Positions 62,293 to 64,000 of a stretch of 64,000 nt of DNA are shown piece by piece. The notes under the pieces were generated by a model, which was not told the origin of the DNA, did no database searches, and saw only the letters and a program-made list of their open reading frames with translations. Position numbers and translations under genes: made by a program. This DNA is from Acinetobacter sichuanensis. Lineage in GTDB: Bacteria; Pseudomonadota; Gammaproteobacteria; Pseudomonadales; Moraxellaceae. Position 1 is the first letter of the stretch. Every line of letters begins with the position of its first letter. The stretch lies in assembly GCF_003024515.2 (NCBI RefSeq), contig NZ_PYIX02000001.1, positions 235,896 to 299,895 on the forward strand, in the 5' to 3' direction.

Positions 62293-63924
62293 ATGTATGG
62301 CAATATGATGTTTCAGCCCTTGCTGATCAGTGGCTTAATTGAACATGCGCAAACTTATCATGCAGATACGGCTATTATTTTAAAAAATACCAATGGCACA
62401 ATCACTGAAACAACTTGGGGCGATATTGCCCAAAATTCAAAACGCTTTGCCAATTATTTAAAAACACTGAATTTAGCTGCAAGTGATCGTGTGGCAACGA
62501 TTGCATGGAATAACCATCGTCATTTGGAAACTTGGTATGCGGTGTCAGGCAGTGGCTTGATTTGTCACACCATTAACCCACGCCTGTTCCCTGAGCAACT
62601 CAGTTTTATTATCAATGATGCAGATGATCAAGTGCTGATTTTTGATAAAACATTCGTCAATTTAGTCTTGTCAATTAAAGACAGCATTCCGCAGGTCAAA
62701 CAATTTATTTGTTTGGATGCTTATGATGCAGACATCGCTCAAATTTTCCCTGACATTCAGTTCTATGATGATCTGATTCAGCCCCAATCTGAACAATTTG
62801 AATGGGCAAAACTAGACGAAAATTCAGCGAGTTCATTATGTTATACCTCTGGTACAACAGGGAATCCTAAAGGTGTGCTATATAGCCATCGCTCAACTGT
62901 TTTACACAGTTATGCAAGTTGCTTGCCTGATTCATTTTGTTTATCTGCAAATGATCGGGTTTTACCTGTCGTGCCGATGTTCCATGTTAACGCATGGGGC
63001 ACACCCTATGCCGCAGCAATGGTTGGAGCAAGTCTGGTATTGCCGGGTCCAATGCTCGACGGCACAAGTCTGGTCAATCTGATTGATGACTTTCAGGTGA
63101 CCACTGCTTTAGGTGTACCGACCATTTGGCAAGGTTTGCTTAATGCAGCACAGACATTGGGCAGTCAACTGAGTAGTTTAAAACGCAACGTTGTAGGCGG
63201 TGCAGCATGTCCACCGTCGATGATTAAAACTTTTAAAGAAAAATATCAATGTGAAACCATTCATGCGTGGGGCATGACAGAAACAAGCCCGATGGGTGTA
63301 ATCAATCAGCTTAAAGCCAAACATGCGCAATTGGATGATGCTGCACAAGATCAATTACGCCTTTCGCAGGGTCGTCCGCCCTATGGTGTGCAATTACGCC
63401 TGTGTGAACAGGAAAATGGCACGACAGAAATCGCACGTGATGGTCGCAGTGTGGGTAATTTACAGATTAAAGGGCATTGGATTGTCGATACCTACTTTGG
63501 TCAAGATAGAACTGCGCTCACAACAGATGGTTGGTTTGATACAGGTGATATTGCGACTTTGGATCAGGACGGCTATATGAATATCGCGGATCGTTCCAAA
63601 GACCTGATTAAATCGGGTGGTGAATGGATTTCATCGGTCGAGCTTGAAAATATTGCAATCGCACATCCTGACATTGACATGGTCGCGGTCATTGCTGCCA
63701 CGCATTTGAAATGGGATGAGCGTCCTGTATTGATTGCAAAAAAATCTGCCCATGGCGCGGTGACAGAACAAGATTTATTGGACTATTACCACAACAAAAT
63801 AGCCAAATGGCAAATTCCAGACAAAGTGATTTTTGTTGATGCCATTCCAATTGGTGGTACAGGCAAGATTTTAAAGAAAGATTTACGTGAAATGTATGGA
63901 TCAGTTTTATTGGAAACTGAGTGA
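62293..63924 (+). CDS. Fatty-acid / aryl acid CoA ligase (AMP-forming)
   Basis: A 543-residue adenylate-forming ligase of the medium/long-chain fatty acyl-CoA synthetase type. LCYTSGTTGNPKGVLYSHR is the AMP-binding motif, WGMTETSP the adenine contact, GWFDTGD the ribose contact, and GGTGKILKKDLRE holds the catalytic C-terminal Lys. ATG 62293 was chosen for the AAGGATA upstream and typical length. With the DUF1302 protein and hydrolase it suggests uptake, ester cleavage and CoA activation of an acid. Which acid cannot be read here. Confidence 0.9.
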   Translation: MYGNMMFQPLLISGLIEHAQTYHADTAIILKNTNGTITETTWGDIAQNSKRFANYLKTLNLAASDRVATIAWNNHRHLETWYAVSGSGLICHTINPRLFPEQLSFIINDADDQVLIFDKTFVNLVLSIKDSIPQVKQFICLDAYDADIAQIFPDIQFYDDLIQPQSEQFEWAKLDENSASSLCYTSGTTGNPKGVLYSHRSTVLHSYASCLPDSFCLSANDRVLPVVPMFHVNAWGTPYAAAMVGASLVLPGPMLDGTSLVNLIDDFQVTTALGVPTIWQGLLNAAQTLGSQLSSLKRNVVGGAACPPSMIKTFKEKYQCETIHAWGMTETSPMGVINQLKAKHAQLDDAAQDQLRLSQGRPPYGVQLRLCEQENGTTEIARDGRSVGNLQIKGHWIVDTYFGQDRTALTTDGWFDTGDIATLDQDGYMNIADRSKDLIKSGGEWISSVELENIAIAHPDIDMVAVIAATHLKWDERPVLIAKKSAHGAVTEQDLLDYYHNKIAKWQIPDKVIFVDAIPIGGTGKILKKDLREMYGSVLLETE

Positions 63925-64000
63925 GTATTTTATTTGCAAAATGTTGATTCAAAATAGAGTGCCAAAACACTTGGTTTTAAAACATTGAACAAATGATCAA
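63925..64000. other. End of window
   Basis: AT-rich sequence after the ligase stop. I see no terminator with a strong stem and no start of a next gene. Confidence 0.4.

Overview
The window looks like chromosomal DNA of an Acinetobacter species (Moraxellaceae). The coding sequence is AT-rich, the 4-hydroxyphenylacetate hydroxylase is the flavin-reductase/oxygenase (C1/C2) pair characterised in Acinetobacter baumannii, and MoaC and MoaB are fused. No rRNA or tRNA gene was seen. Assignments rest on reading translated sequences and motifs; no database search was run.

Layout. 0.1-6.4 kb is housekeeping: rpmE, a FimX-like degenerate EAL protein with a PilZ-domain partner (minus strand), and epmB divergent from efp. 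6.5-15 kb is the homoprotocatechuate meta-cleavage pathway: hpaA (minus), then hpaG1-hpaG2-hpaE-hpaD-hpaF-hpaH-hpaI and a succinate-semialdehyde dehydrogenase. 15.5-38 kb is an accessory catabolic island: an MHS transporter, a broken tnpB element, the C2/C1 hydroxylase, two LuxR-type regulators, a VanAB-like Rieske demethylase, an OprD porin, hpaR, an MFS exporter, a periplasmic metallo-beta-lactamase-fold protein, a GMC alcohol dehydrogenase, an aldehyde dehydrogenase, a copper amine oxidase, an alginate-export-type porin and an arylsulfatase. 38.2-48.3 kb is a compact molybdenum block: a YdeP-like oxidoreductase, fdhD, mobA, moaA, moaD, moaE, moaCB, moeA, modABC. 48.4-64 kb is a second, poorly understood catabolic region: scoAB, a LysR regulator, then qor, a TauD-type dioxygenase, a beta-keto acid cleavage enzyme, MFS, a DsbA-like protein, a Rieske protein and a YeiH-type exporter, followed by an AraC regulator, an alpha/beta hydrolase, a DUF1302 outer-membrane protein and an acyl-CoA ligase.

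How it fits together. The 7-38 kb region reads as a funnel for hydroxyphenylethanoid compounds. Sulfate esters could be cleaved in the periplasm. Amines (tyramine, dopamine) could be oxidised by the amine oxidase and alcohols (tyrosol type) by the GMC enzyme. The aldehydes would go to the acid, methoxylated acids would be demethylated, 4-hydroxyphenylacetate would be hydroxylated to homoprotocatechuate, and the ring opened to pyruvate and succinate. The best sequence evidence that these parts belong together is a shared palindrome, TTAATATATTAA. Six exact and two degenerate copies lie upstream of hpaG, the MHS transporter, the OprD porin, hpaR, the divergent exporter/MBL pair, and the porin-sulfatase operon. 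It is probably the HpaR operator.

In the 50-64 kb region a second putative regulon is marked by 21-bp-spaced direct repeats of TGTC boxes upstream of both the qor operon and the hydrolase operon, close to an AraC-type gene. An inverted pair of about 77-bp repeats brackets the AraC-hydrolase-porin segment, and one copy abuts a hairpin-rich extragenic repeat.
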